From Prorocentrum cordatum (Eukaryota > Sar > Dinophyceae > Prorocentrales > Prorocentraceae): a stretch of 64,000 nucleotides of DNA. This document shows positions 1 through 9,308 of this stretch, piece after piece; position 1 is the first letter of the stretch, and the number at the start of each line of letters is the position of its first letter. The DNA lies in assembly GCA_963575745.1 (NCBI GenBank), contig CAUYUJ010015833.1, positions 174,228 to 238,227 on the forward strand. Reading direction: 5' to 3'. Made by a program: the position numbers and the translations under genes. The notes under the pieces were generated by a model. It saw nothing but the letters and a program-made list of their open reading frames with translations. It was not told where the DNA came from and did no database searches.

Positions 1-374
1 CGGGACAATCGGACATACCAGTCAGCGGGCGTTGCCACCCACGGTAATTGGTAATCCCCTGATAGCAAGCAACCCAAGTACTGTGCACCAGTAGAGGTCA
101 TAACCCCTGCGCGTGTAATACGGTCACAAATGCGCCCTCGATCTCGGAAATCAGCGCAAGCTGTTCGTATATCTTCACTGACAAGGGCAATGAGATGAGC
201 GTTCTTTTTTCTGCGGCAGCCGCACAGCCGGGCCCGCCGCTGCCCCTGGCGGGCACAGCTGGCGCCTAGGAAAAGTATGCAGGTGCCCCCGCGCCTGAAG
301 ACAGCACCTCAGTGTTCGGCATGTCCGGGCAAGCGCGAGCGGCCGCGGCACGCGCCTGCCCCCGTCACTCATTT
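1..374 (-). other. Decayed coding sequence 3' of the protease
   Basis: After the protease frame ends at 375, short open stretches continue in all three minus frames. One carries the dispersed palindrome at 279-292, reading Ala-Gly-Ala-Pro-Ala. In related elements the protease is followed by a conserved beta-rich stretch before integrase; pieces such as a TFP-like motif may be its remains. No single frame can be defended. Confidence 0.3.
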
Positions 375-848
375 TCACACGACGGGAGCGGCCGTGTAGA
401 TGTCTAACATGGCGAGAGCGGGCGCCCCCGCGGAGTCGCCCCATTCCTTGCATGCACTTTTGCAATGCATCGATGCGTTGCAAGCGGCAGCTCCATGCCC
501 CACTCCAGACACATACAGCCTCTTCGTCAGATCCAGCTTCTTGACGCCGTGACCATGGGAGCGCGAGACACGCTCGAATGCCTGCGCAGGTTTCAAACCA
601 TTAGTGTCGACATTGCTGCCAATATCCAATAGGATAATCAGCATTCCATCCACCATGGTTCCCCCTTTCGCTGCCAAGGCTAACTCATGTCGTTCACCGA
701 ATATGTCCGTCACAGCGGACAGCGTCGTGTCGTGCATGCCCTTACGGCGCCTTTGGTCCAGCACCCGAAGATCCCTCGGCATCGATGTAAAGACGTTCAT
801 GTACACCCTCGCCTGTTTGCTGTGATAGGATGCTTCTGGGAGATCCAT
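375..848 (-). pseudogene. Retroelement aspartic protease-like domain
   Basis: The 157-residue frame contains a hydrophobic stretch leading into LLDIGSNV (Asp75-Ile-Gly77, codon at 624-626). This fits the retropepsin active-site loop, normally D-[TS]-G, with Ile in place of Thr/Ser. It is followed by RLYVSGVGHG at residues 110-119, which matches the flap-like segment I know from dinoflagellate Gag-Pol proteins. In LTR elements this enzyme cleaves the Gag-Pol polyprotein as a dimer. The palindrome at 418-431 is read here as AGAPA. The frame ends at a TGA at 375-377, with another TGA two codons on, and the continuation is frameshifted. The Ile in the active-site triplet and the early stop suggest an inactive copy. 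Confidence 0.5.
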
Positions 849-1456
849 GGAGAAGGGCGCTTGTCAAACTTATTGGGATGCTGTTCAGCAAGTGGAATGT
901 TATCAAAGGCATCCTCGTCGGCACGCACGGCTGTCTGCCCATCTGCATTGACCATCAGCATCGCGTGTACCATGCCATGCTCAGATACGGCACTGGCACC
1001 GCTGCGCGCACTCGCTGGGCTCTCGGTTCTGCGCGTGCGTAGCGGGTTTCCCCGCGCACTGCCATATGGCGTGCGAGGCCAGTGCATGCTTGCCTCAGTG
1101 GATCCCTCTCGACGCCACAGCCACGCCGCATTGGCAGGCAACCCTGCTGGCGTCGTTGCGGCAGGTACCCCTGCAGTAGATGCTGACTCGGCAACCAGAG
1201 GCATCTGCGCTCCTGTGGCTGGCATCGTCACTGCTGGATTCTGCCACGCATAAGAATGTGCAGCAGGTTGCCCCGCAGATGCAGCTGGTGGCTCTGCAGC
1301 AACTGTAGCGCCTGTCATCGTCGCCGCGATGCAGTTCAGCTCTTCACAGCGGTCTGTGAGTTCATTTGCCCCGCTGAGAATTTCTTCATGTCGATCCGCT
1401 GCATTATGCCCCCCAGCAATGGCAGAATGAAACCCAGCTGCGATGAGGCCTACACC
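797..1456 (-). pseudogene. Continuation of the RING protein frame after an in-frame TGA
   Basis: This is the same frame as the RING-H2 ORF and is open for about 220 codons immediately after its TGA at 1457-1459. It starts GVGLIAAG, then has a charged stretch (residues like ADRHEEIL and ELTDRCEEL) that could form a helix, and then an Ala/Pro/Thr-rich linker. That linker has four dispersed-palindrome copies: three read in one phase as AGQPA, AGVPA and AGLPA, and one as RGNPL. RING fingers in related elements are often followed by Arg-Gly, so the TGA may be a mutated CGA. The frame gives way to the protease frame near 850 by an indel. The function of this segment is unknown. Confidence 0.45.
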
Positions 1457-2254
1457 TCAACAAATAGCGCATGGCGCCTCGCTTGGCGCACCTTCCGGCT
1501 GTCGCTCAACGCGTGCGTGCACTACAGGATCCCAGCACTGCGCGTGAAAAAGATGACCACACTGAAGCCTCCACATCTCGTGGTGGTATACAAACTCTTC
1601 CAGACATATGGCGCATTTGGTTAAACCACAATCACTTATGATCGGCGGCGTTGCCAATGCAAGCGCGCGTCTGTCGATCAAGAAGAAATTCTCCAATCTC
1701 GCACCAGCTCGGTGGGATTGCCGGCGCTTGCCGCCAGTCGGCCCCACACGCATTGATCCCATCGCAACCGCTGCTGACAGACTCACGGCGGATTGCCCCG
1801 CAGCTGTAGGAGCAGCGGCACCACACGATTCATCACGCGGCGTAACTGTCGTTCCTGATTGCGTCGTTGCCGAGCCAGTTGCATTGGGAGGCTGGCCTGC
1901 TGCACCTCGTGGATGGCCAATCTCGGGACGCAGCTCTCCCATAAACGTGGGTATCACAAGCTCTGGGCCGCGTCGATTAATCTCGCGGTCCATGGGAGCT
2001 GCCAAGTACCCGTACAGGGGCACATGGCCTGGGATACCGGATTCGTATCCGGCCCCCAACGTCAGCTGGGACCGATAGAAGTAATCGGCAGTTGCCCGAA
2101 CGTACGGGCTCGCGGGTTGAATGCCGACACGAGGAATACCAATCGCCTGGGCATGAAAGTCAGGAAACGCAGGCGCACCCAGGCGGTGCACCAGGCCTCT
2201 CAGCAGCAGTCGGATCGCACATCGGATGGCTGAAGCATGCTGGTATGCATCCAT
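1457..2254 (-). pseudogene. RING-H2 zinc-finger protein of the retroelement
   Basis: The protein is 265 residues from the ATG at 2252-2254; the frame is also open for some codons upstream. Residues 1-115 form a conserved-looking globular domain that I cannot name. A low-complexity linker holds two palindrome-encoded AGQ motifs. The C-terminus is a complete RING-H2: Cys214-x2-Cys217, Cys232-x-His234-x2-His237-x2-Cys240 and Cys262-x2-Cys265, with Trp228 and Phe236 placed as in E3 ligases. RING-H2 domains bind two zinc ions and usually recruit ubiquitin-conjugating enzymes. A TGA follows the last cysteine directly, and the same frame continues open beyond it, so this is either a nonsense mutation or a real end. 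The domain lies between a Tpt1-like domain and a protease. Confidence 0.7.
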
Positions 2255-2300
2255 ATCTATTAGGATGATCAGGTGATGGGTTCGCGTCTGAAACGCGTTC

Positions 2301-2642
2301 TCAAGGTGGAGTCCAGCTGGCGTTCGGGAAGTCGGTGCCGCCCTGCCTCATGTTCTCGATAGCCTCATGCACCTGCCTGCGCATCCACTGCCGCTGCCCC
2401 AATAGTCTCTCGGTCCTCTGGGCAGATTCCTGGTCTGTAGTTACATGTTGCCCCGCAGCAGCACGTAGAGATGCAACCGGCGATGTAGCCTGCAAGGCTT
2501 GGTAGAGCTGAGAATCCATCCTGATGCCGCGGAGCCTGGCTTGCAAACTGTTGGTGCTCCTGGCGCTCTGCGGAGTGACGAATAGGGTCGCGACCCTGCC
2601 CGCGGGTGCGAATGCGGCGGGTGGCCCCGCAGGTACAGGCAA
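2301..2642 (-). pseudogene. Linker region between Tpt1-like and RING domains
   Basis: The frame of about 113 residues has an Ala/Pro-rich start with AGPPA (palindrome at 2617-2630) and later AGQHV (2443-2456). It ends in a helical, Gln/Arg-rich segment (RTERLLGQRQWMRRQVHEAIENM) that could be a short coiled coil. I recognise no named domain. It is in a different frame from both neighbours. The region 2643-2912 upstream is open only in short pieces. Confidence 0.3.
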
Positions 2643-2912
2643 CTGCCGTGCCTGATTACGCCCCGGGTCGCTCGCATACAGTCCGTCGTTGAGAGCGACT
2701 CAGCTGGATGTCATGCCACATAGGTCAGCGATCTGAGCTGGGATCCATGACCCATCCGAGCCCCCCACAGGCGCCCCCGCTTGACACACCTCTTGCATCA
2801 TGAATAAAGAGGCATGCTCCACCTCGGCCGAAGGCGTCGAAATAGGGACCTTGAGACTCTAGGGAGTCCTAGGCACAACCCACCCTTTCAGTGTTGAAGC
2901 ATTGCATGGGTA

Positions 2913-3992
2913 CTAATAGAATTCCCTTGGCATTGGATTGGGACCGCGCAGGTTACCCCACCCGTTGTCTTCAAGGTACAATTCGTTGACCCAAACCTGC
3001 CCAACTCGATCATAGTTGCACTGAACACTGTCAGGCTTGCTGCCGATGAATTGAACAATGCGGCTTGGCGGAATCCTGCCTTGGATGCCCGACGTCACGA
3101 CGATGGCACTGGCAGACCGCCAGACCGGGAGGTTGTCACGAAGTACGCTCTTGAGGCTCACCATGATCAGAAATTCGGATTCCATCCGCAGGCTTGGTGA
3201 AATCAACCCATCCCCAGGCAACCATGGGCATCCGCGAATATTATGCCTGTCTTTTTCTTTGGGATTGTCCCCACTGCGGCAAGACAGACCAACGTGTAGT
3301 ATGTTCGGGGCGTTGATCCACTGCGTCCCGTGGATGAAGTAGCATGGCGCTCCCTGTTCGCTCAGGTCTGTTACCCGCGAGCACAAAGATTCTGGGCGTC
3401 TGGTGCCTGGATTGCTGCGTCCATTACTGGGACGCAAGAAATACGTCGGGCGGGCTTCCCCGCAAAACTTGAGCTTCTTTACCTGAAGCCAATTCTTCTG
3501 CACGCAGGAGTTGTTGTCGACCACCCCGCAGAGGTCGAGCACCGCCAGTGCTTGATTTGCCCAGCGCCTGCCTCGGAAGCATTTCCTGATGACGCCCAGG
3601 TGGTGAATATGCCAATGCTCGCGGTATTCCGGCGGCGAATTTTCCGGCAAGTCTCGGAGGCCCACCCAACCGTCGAACTCGTCGAACGAGGTGACACAGC
3701 TGATAAGCTGGTCAGAGAGCCTGTCATGGTGAAATGGATTGTGCCGAGTGGCTGTAGTGAGCCACTCCGAGCAGTAACGCTCATCGCGCTCGCTCGGGAG
3801 CTTCGTACAGATATGCGCCTGACGCAGTATCTGCACTAAGTATTCCTCCTCGGAGTTGAAGCTAAGGGCAGGTTCTTTCTGCGAGATGTTGTGGACGCGC
3901 TGGCGCGTCAAGCGCATCGTTATCAGCGTAGGCGGCGGCACATTCGATATGACATTGAACCACCCTGTATCGTTCGGAGCCGCCAGCGGCAA
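2913..3992 (-). CDS. Tpt1/KptA-like RNA 2'-phosphotransferase-fold domain
   Basis: This is a 359-codon open frame. The codon at the 5' limit is TTG, so the true start lies upstream or in another exon. Residues 215-237 read CYFIHGTQW...ILHVGL, which resembles the Tpt1 motif with an NAD-binding His followed by Gly-Thr and a helix ending in Gly-Leu. Residues 283-309 (VLRDNLPVWRSASAIVVTSG, then IQGRIPP) match the C-terminal Tpt1 strand pair, usually LT-x-G-x-x-G-x-[IV]-P-P. Tpt1 removes the 2'-phosphate left by tRNA splicing, using NAD. The N-terminal 200 residues are unassigned and contain the palindrome at 3450-3463, read as CGEARP. A Tpt1-like domain inside a Gag-protease element is unusual. 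Activity cannot be judged because not all four catalytic residues could be placed. Confidence 0.6.
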   Translation of the reverse strand: MPLAAPNDTGWFNVISNVPPPTLITMRLTRQRVHNISQKEPALSFNSEEEYLVQILRQAHICTKLPSERDERYCSEWLTTATRHNPFHHDRLSDQLISCVTSFDEFDGWVGLRDLPENSPPEYREHWHIHHLGVIRKCFRGRRWANQALAVLDLCGVVDNNSCVQKNWLQVKKLKFCGEARPTYFLRPSNGRSNPGTRRPESLCSRVTDLSEQGAPCYFIHGTQWINAPNILHVGLSCRSGDNPKEKDRHNIRGCPWLPGDGLISPSLRMESEFLIMVSLKSVLRDNLPVWRSASAIVVTSGIQGRIPPSRIVQFIGSKPDSVQCNYDRVGQVWVNELYLEDNGWGNLRGPNPMPREFY

Positions 3993-4143
3993 AAGTCCCG
4001 CAGGCTGGATAGACCTTCATCTGATTCAGGGTTCCCAGGGTTCCCCAGAATCGCCTGCACCCCTCTACCAATTCGAGGGTAGCAGCAAGTTGCCCCGCGG
4101 ACGCAAAGGATGGTTCAGCGTTCAGCGGGCGCCCCCACAGGGG

Positions 4144-4735
4144 TCAAAGCCGCAGCTGGCGCTGAGATGAGCTTGCCCACTCAGATGACTTCTCTCTTTC
4201 GCGGATGTCCTGGCACTGGCATCCGGCGATCTTCGGAGCACCTCCTGGTGCTTTTGATGTAGTCCGCAGTGCACTTTCACCCTCATCTCGCTGCGAGGAG
4301 GGCCCCCTGGTTGCACCGCCCAACGATGGCGCCCAGCCAGCTCCCCTGAAGCGCCGGCCAGGGGCTGGGCCGCGCACGCATACAGGTTCCTTCGGCGCGG
4401 GCGAGCTGCTGCCTTGGAACACTGAGGCTGCCGCGGCCACTGCGGGCCCCATGGCGCGCCGTCTGCAAGCAGGTTCCCCCGCAGACCTGCGCGACCTGTT
4501 GCTTCCAGCGTCGGCCTCTGCTGAACCGGTCCCCATTCATCTGTTTAGATGATGCTGGACGTGGTGACCTTGGCGTACGTGGTGACGGAGATAGATCGAC
4601 GTCCTCCTCAAATCGCTTCCCCGGAGGATTCGGGACCTCGGGCGGTTCCTCGGCGGGCGCCCCCGCGCGTGAAGACGCCGCAGGATCCCCCGCATCTCTC
4701 GATGGAGATCTCGCTGGAGTAGGATTCCTTTTGGC
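4144..4735 (-). pseudogene. Pro/Ala/Arg-rich linker with repeated AGxPA
   Basis: From 4735 to about 4540 one frame reads a proline- and serine-rich chain containing AGDPA (4680-4693) and AGAPA (4653-4666), then PSPRTPRSPRP. From about 4535 to 4144 the coherent frame changes; it contains AGEPA (4469-4482) and ends in a charged stretch. No domain is recognised. The composition suggests a disordered linker between Gag and the Tpt1-like domain. Confidence 0.35.
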
Positions 4736-4775
4736 CTGTAAATTGATATGTTATTGATGTTAGCCTTGCCTTTAC
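4736..4775 (-). other. Possible 40-bp spliceosomal intron
   Basis: On the minus strand the segment starts GTAAAG, contains GCTAACAT (branch-point-like CTAAC) and ends TTTACAG. It is about 35% GC, whereas its flanks are about 60%. Removing it joins a frame ending DDADWI to the one beginning AKRNPTPA without a stop, which explains the frame change here. Forty bases is short for an intron and no RNA evidence is available. Confidence 0.35.
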
Positions 4776-5256
4776 AATCCAATCTGCATCGTCCATCGCC
4801 CCGCTTGCACAATCCCTCGGCGCCTGTCCATCCGACTTTTCTGGCATGGCAAAACGCCATTGTACCGGGCGCCAAATCCATGTCCTCCGCCACTTGTTGG
4901 GTGACGTCCAAATCCGCCTTCGTTGATTCGCTGCTGTCAGTCTCGCAAGTGCATTCTGAATCATGGACAGCGGCAGTAGGGCCAACTGCCTCAGCACGCA
5001 CGGGATCGCCATCCTGTTTATCGCCCGTCGGAGGACCAGCACCTCGATGCGAGGAAGAAGTGGGTTGCCCCGCAGGCAATGGCTCAGCCATCATTTCATG
5101 ATATCCTCGGTTGCATCGCTTGAGGCGGTAATTGTTGTCGAGGTTCTTCCACTTTTGCTCAGTGAATTGTGCCTCGGCTTCGGCGATCGGCTGGCAATCA
5201 GCTTGGGCCAAGCATAGTCCAGGAGAACGGTTGGTCGGATCTACCCTGCGAACCAA
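4776..5256 (-). pseudogene. Acidic linker of the retroelement
   Basis: The coherent frame runs from 5256 to about 4850. It has a charged segment, then AGQPT from the palindrome at 5060-5073, then an acidic stretch rich in Asp, Glu and Ser (for example CETDSSES). Near 4850 coherence moves to another frame (PEKSDGQAP, then DDADWI), which suggests a small indel. No known domain is visible. Confidence 0.35.
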
Positions 5257-5495
5257 GCCATCTCCATGAGACCAAACCCACGGTGACCTCTCAAAGGTAG
5301 GCCCCTAGAAAGACGCCCCATTGGACAGCGTGGTCTGTGGTCTGCATAATGTTCACAGCTGCCGACCCGGCACCGGCATTCTTCCCGATCCTTAATGATG
5401 GCCCTATTCGCGCCCCTTCTTTCAAGCGCGGGGGCCAACTTAGCACCATAACCTCTGTCGGCACGGACGATCTTGCCATCGGGACCCCGCGACAT
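5241..5495 (-). pseudogene. Cys/His-rich segment
   Basis: The 84-residue frame contains ECRCRVGSCEHYADHRPRCP, that is Cys-x-Cys-x4-Cys followed by His residues and another Cys. This could be a small zinc-binding module, but it fits no family I can name. It is followed by RGLPLRG and a stop. The neighbouring frame resumes near 5300 in another phase. Confidence 0.3.
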
Positions 5496-5534
5496 ATGGC
5501 AGAGTGGATACCGGCGGCGAATGTCGTGCTCGGC

Positions 5535-6137
5535 CTAGCCTTCGTCGAGCCAGCACTGCATGGCTGCTGCTGAAGTACGCTGGCGAGCCAGCCCATGATC
5601 TTCGTGGCTGACGAGACGCCGCGCGCCCGGGCCGCCAGGTGCGCCTGGCCGATCCTCGTCATGAGGCGGGTCCCCCCGCGAGCGCTCCCCTCTGGGTGGA
5701 GTCCTCGGGGCCCTCGCGCCAGGGAGATGCGGGCGCAGTGCGCCACTGGAACGGGCACGCAAGTGCCCGCGCGAATGACTCCGACCATGACGCCGCGGGC
5801 GATGACTCTCAGTGCCCCATTCGTTCTCGTCGTCACCCCTAGGACGCACCCGCCTCCAAACTGGGCAGCTCGTAGACCGTTCGAACGCGATGCGAGAGCC
5901 TTCGCCACGTCCAAGTTCAAATTGGACACGTTCGAACAGCTCACCAGCATGGCGCGGGTTCCCCCGCAAAGGGTCGTCGTCGCATGATTCTCCGTATATG
6001 GGTGTACCGATGACCTGCGGCTGGAGCATCACTTGTAGCTCCTCTTCTGTCGCTGGTACTGTGGCATCGGAGTCCGCAGGTGCCCCCGCCATCTCGCGGT
6101 CCGAATCGGCGGGCACGTGGAAATCCTCATCGAGCCA
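5535..6137 (-). pseudogene. Retroelement segment after the zinc knuckle
   Basis: After a frame change at the palindrome-like site 6135-6148, this frame reads an acidic stretch, then AGAPADSD (palindrome 6076-6089), a helical segment, and RGNPRH (5954-5967) followed by a charged helix. Below about 5850 it becomes Arg/Gly/His-rich and is probably no longer the coding frame. No domain is recognised. Confidence 0.35.
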
Positions 6138-6295
6138 GGTTGCTCCGCGATGTGAATGCCCACCCAGTCCGCCTGGTTGATCTCGTCGTGGCCAACGTGA
6201 ACCTCCTCGAAGAGCTCGCCGGCATATCTCTCGATTGACACGCTGGCGCAAAGATGCCTGGCGGCCATGAAGTGGACAGCGGCAGTGGGGATGTC
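6138..6295 (-). pseudogene. Retroelement segment between an in-frame TAG and a frameshift
   Basis: This is in frame with the zinc knuckle but lies after a TAG at 6296-6298. It reads about 50 coherent residues: DIPTAAVHFMAARHL, then a helix with ELFEEVHVGHDEI, and finally AEQPG at the palindrome variant 6135-6148. Immediately after that motif the sensible frame shifts by one. CAG to TAG would be a single C-to-T change. Confidence 0.4.
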
Positions 6296-6298
6296 CTA

Positions 6299-6844
6299 GG
6301 GTTCGGCTAATATCGTCTCCCAATCGACATGCTGGATGTCCGAATCGGTTTGAGCCAACTGCATCGACGGATCCCTGCCACCCCCATCGCCTCGGGGGCA
6401 TTCACGACGAAAATGCTGCGTGCTATGGCAGATATCACATTCCATGGCTCTCCCATTGGCATCCTCCAGGTTACCCCGACGCCCCTCACCCTTTCCTCAG
6501 GCATGCCCACGGCCCCCACCTGTCCCCGGGAAAATTTCGTCGCACTGCGGCCCGGTAAAGGACGCCAAGAATGCCAACCTACCTCTGCCACGCAGTCGCC
6601 GTCGTCTGCAATTAACCTTGCCTCTACCCTTACCCTTTGCTCTGAACGCCCGTCGGATAGTACGCCGTACCTTGCGAACTAGTTTCTTCATACAGCGTCT
6701 CCAACGGCGTTTGTGTTTCTCGTATCCGAGAAATAACCACTGCGCCTGCTGCTCTTCTGGGAGATAAGTAGGCATGTCGGAATAATATAGGGAGGGCACC
6801 AGCTCCCTGATTTGATGAAGTGTCGGCGTCGGTACCAGAGTCAA
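6299..6844 (-). pseudogene. Gag C-terminal basic tract and CCHC zinc knuckle
   Basis: The frame begins after a one-base shift from the main Gag frame near 6800-6830. It carries an aromatic helix (WLFLGYEKHKRRWRR), then a Lys/Arg/Gly-rich nucleic-acid-binding stretch. After a TGA at 6497-6499 the same frame continues GKGEGRRGN and reaches C-D-I-C-x4-H-x4-C (6398-6439). This is a perfect CX2CX4HX4C retroviral-type knuckle, which binds zinc and packages element RNA. The stop would be CGA (Arg) with a single C-to-T reversal, fitting the basic context. The palindrome variant at 6467-6480 is read RGNLED. Confidence 0.65.
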
Positions 6845-7514
6845 ATTCAGACTCGGCGGTTTGCAACGCCGAGCCTACAAGGGAAGTGGCTTGGACAGGT
6901 GCCGCCGTTGCCGACGGCCCCTGATACCGAGCCCAGAAGTCTTGCGACCCAGTAGGATGGTCACCATGTTGAGCTAATAAGATGGTGGCTAGCGTTGGCT
7001 GTGGATCATCGTTCCAGACGCTGGTAGCAGGTTGCCCTGTATGAGTATCAGTGTGAAAGGTTTCGGCACGATGGCCGTAGCTAAATATACCACCAATGTT
7101 GCCAGGGGTTCGCTCAGCAATGTGAGCACAGGACCTCGTGGGTTCTGGTAGAGAGCCAAACTGTTCCTGGGTCCTTGGCATTTTGTGGTTGGGTGGTTGT
7201 AGTAGTTGTTGGGCGCGCGACGTACCTATCCCCAGAGCCCTAAACAGGATGTCTGTTAGGATCTGGACGGCGGGGATATTGAAGCCCGCGGTCTCGGCCT
7301 CGAAGCGCGCTATCTCAAAACGCGCCAACGCCTGGTCGATCCGCTCCCCCGCATGAACGCGAAAGTCGATGAGAGCCGTTCCTGGATTCAGTTGGCGTTC
7401 CCCCTCTAGATTTTCGCAGTTAGTGCTGAGGATGAACATTATGCAGGTGACGCCGTCCGTATGGCGACCACCAACGTTTGCGCCAAAGTTGAAGATTCCA
7501 GAATGTACTCTCAT
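6630..7514 (-). pseudogene. Gag capsid-like protein
   Basis: The frame is 294 residues from the ATG at 7512-7514. Residues 50-145 (core AGERIDQALARFEIARFEAE; then AGFNIP, LFRALGI, LLQPPNH and HIAERTPGNIG) match the Gag domain recalled from dinoflagellate Ty1/copia-like elements, a helical capsid-like unit that assembles the particle. Residues 150-230 are a low-complexity linker with TGQPA at the palindrome 7027-7040. The frame keeps sense until about residue 230; the natural continuation is one frame over (feature at 6299-6844), so the last 60 residues here are probably out of frame. Upstream, open sequence in another frame at 7515-7717 may be the missing N-terminus. Confidence 0.6.
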
Positions 7515-7717
7515 GGATATGGTCCTCGCGCGCCCTGCTGGGCGGGGGTCATGGTGCCTCTGGTCACGTTGATCCAGGCTTGCACCTCGCGATCGACTTC
7601 GCGAAAAGGTACATTACCGGCAGGGCCCCAGTGGGGGCGGGCAGTACGTGCGTCGTCTCCGCCACGCTGCATGTGCCCCACTGCACACCCGATAGCGACC
7701 CACAAAAAGCCAAACAT
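7515..7717 (-). pseudogene. Possible N-terminal part of Gag in another frame
   Basis: This is an open frame of 68 codons. It contains WGPAGNVPFREVDREVQAWI, a plausible helical Gag start, and ends at 7511 where the main Gag frame opens. It is one frame away from that ORF, so it may be joined to it through an indel. No homology is claimed. Confidence 0.25.
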
Positions 7718-8300
7718 TGTAACACCTATCCAATGCCCTTTAGGCCGTGGTCGGTTGTTCGTGGTTGTGGATTGTGATGTGTTGCAGTTAACTTAACCTG
7801 CGTGGGGGTGGAGGCGGCACAATGTCGCATCGCATGTTACCACCCATTGCGTTTATTATTGTTACACAACAAATGGAGTAGGAAGGTGGGTTTCAGGAGA
7901 GTGGTAGCGCAGGGAAGTGGGACTCATGTAAGAGGCCTCCGCGAGAGTAGAAGTAGCGCTGCAACTGTGTTTGCGGTTTTTGCACATTCCTCCTCGCAGA
8001 CCCACTGCACCTTGATGTTCCACCATGCCAGTAGTCCACCAGATAGTGCCGAGGATGGTGAGGAGTAGAGCTCAATCTGACCACCATAGGCAAGCTCCAC
8101 TACCAAGTTTGAAGGGGGTCGGGAGGCCCAACCAAAAGCTTCACCTGAGGCGGAGCCCATATCCAACTCTGTTGTACCGTAGTGACGATAATGCCAGAAA
8201 TAGGAGATCGTCGCGGGAGCGACGGGCCATGTCAAGCGAAGATGTTTTCGGTCCCAATGACTAGTAATGCGCCTCACGATGAGGCACAGTCATATGTTGG
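7718..8300. other. No recognisable gene
   Basis: The sequence is of mixed composition upstream of Gag. It could contain the left LTR or leader of the retroelement, but no repeated end, primer-binding site or coding motif could be identified. The short open frames here have no coherent residue pattern. Confidence 0.4.
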
Positions 8301-9200
8301 CGGCCGGCCGCTTGAGCACGAACGGCCGCGGACAAACGCTCGCTATCTCTCGCCTTTGCCCCAGCCCCCTTTAGAGTGGGAAATCTGGGAGGGTGTGCCG
8401 GCCCAGGGCCTAGGCCCCCGGTGCTTTGGAATCTTAGATATTTCCCTCTTGAAAAATGGATGCGGCAAGAGCCGGCACGATGCACATGTGCAAAGCGGTT
8501 GTCCAAAAACCGAAAACCGGCAGCGGCCGCTATGGGCCATGCGACCTCTGGTCCAAAATGGGCAGCGTCCGCGGCGACGCCGACAGCGGGTCCTCTTCAG
8601 ACAACGCTTCAAAAAATCAGCAAGAACTCGTCCCCAGCCTTTCCGTATCACTTGGGGGAACCAAGAGGTACCGATACCGCTACTCCCCAGACCTCTCCAG
8701 GGGTGCGTTCTGACCAGGATGACGTCGAGGCAAACTCAGCGGTGGCGACGAGGGCTTCCCAGGAGGCCCCAAAAAAGCGAAAACGATGGATCGGCAGCGG
8801 AATGGGTAGCTTTTCCTCCTCCGACCCATTTCGATCGTCCCGGTGCCTACACGGGGGGGCTGTGGCCGTCTCGACGTGCTCGGCGACGGGCTCCGCGGCC
8901 GGCTCCCCGGCCGCGGCGGGCGAGGCCTCCGTGACTCCGTGGCCTCCGCCGGGTCGCCGCGCGCGGAGCGCCAACACCGCCGCCCCCACCCATCTCGTCG
9001 GCTCGCTGGCTGGAGCCGCCTGCAGCGCCTGAAGGGGTCGAAGAGCACTTCTTCCCATCCGCAGCGAGCCCAGCGGCGAGGACTGGCGACGACAGAGCGA
9101 GGAGAAGCCGGAGGAGGAGGAGGAGGAGGAGGACCAGGAGGACAGAGCAGCGCACCCCGGCGAGCACGTGGAGTCAGCGCGGGGTCGACAAACACACCAG
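8301..9200. other. GC-rich stretch, possibly exonic on the minus strand
   Basis: GC is high and overlapping open frames occur on both strands, as expected from composition. The minus frame at 8850-9058 reads an Ala/Glu/Pro-rich chain (EASPAAAGEPAAEPVAEHVE) with C/G in most third positions, so it could be an exon of a low-complexity protein. A GGA trinucleotide run lies at 9108-9132. No domain and no firm splice sites are seen. Confidence 0.2.
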
Positions 9201-9308
9201 GTCTGGCCTGGTCGGCGAGGGAAGTCGGGGTTCCGTGGACCTACGCCCCAGCAGCACTCAGGCTGTGGGACCAGAAGCCTCCTGGATGGGGTCAGAGGAG
9301 ATGGGGTT

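Larger units (their letters stand above)
279..7040. repeat. Dispersed 14-nt palindrome, about two dozen copies
   Basis: The consensus on the plus strand is GCRGGNNNCCCYGC, usually GC[AG]GGTTGCCCCGC or GCGGGTTCCCCCGC: a 5-bp stem around 4 variable bases. Copies start at 279, 418, 1042, 1134, 1161, 1263, 1788, 2443, 2617, 2767, 3450, 4085, 4125, 4469, 4653, 4680, 5060, 5666, 5954, 6076, 6135, 6467 and 7027, some with one or two mismatches. In minus-strand frames they are read as AG[QAEVLDP]P[AT], as RGN[PL], or as CGEARP, so all three phases occur. They fall mostly in linkers between domains. I saw none of comparable quality in the remaining 57 kb. Confidence 0.75.
1..7717 (-). mobile_element. 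Decayed Gag-protease retroelement with Tpt1-like and RING domains, cut by window edge
   Basis: Read on the minus strand from the right, this stretch encodes a Gag-like domain (from 7514), a basic tract and CCHC knuckle (6398-6439), acidic and Pro/Ala-rich linkers, a Tpt1/KptA-like domain (2913-3992), a RING-H2 finger (1460-1615) and an aspartic-protease-like domain (375-848). Integrase, reverse transcriptase and RNase H would be expected beyond the left edge. The reading frame shifts several times, and in-frame nonsense codons lie at 6497-6499 (TGA), 6296-6298 (TAG) and 1457-1459 (TGA), so the copy looks inactive unless introns or recoding bridge it. No LTR can be defined. The assignment to an LTR-type (Ty1/copia-like) element of dinoflagellates comes from recalled family patterns, not from a search. 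Confidence 0.65.
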
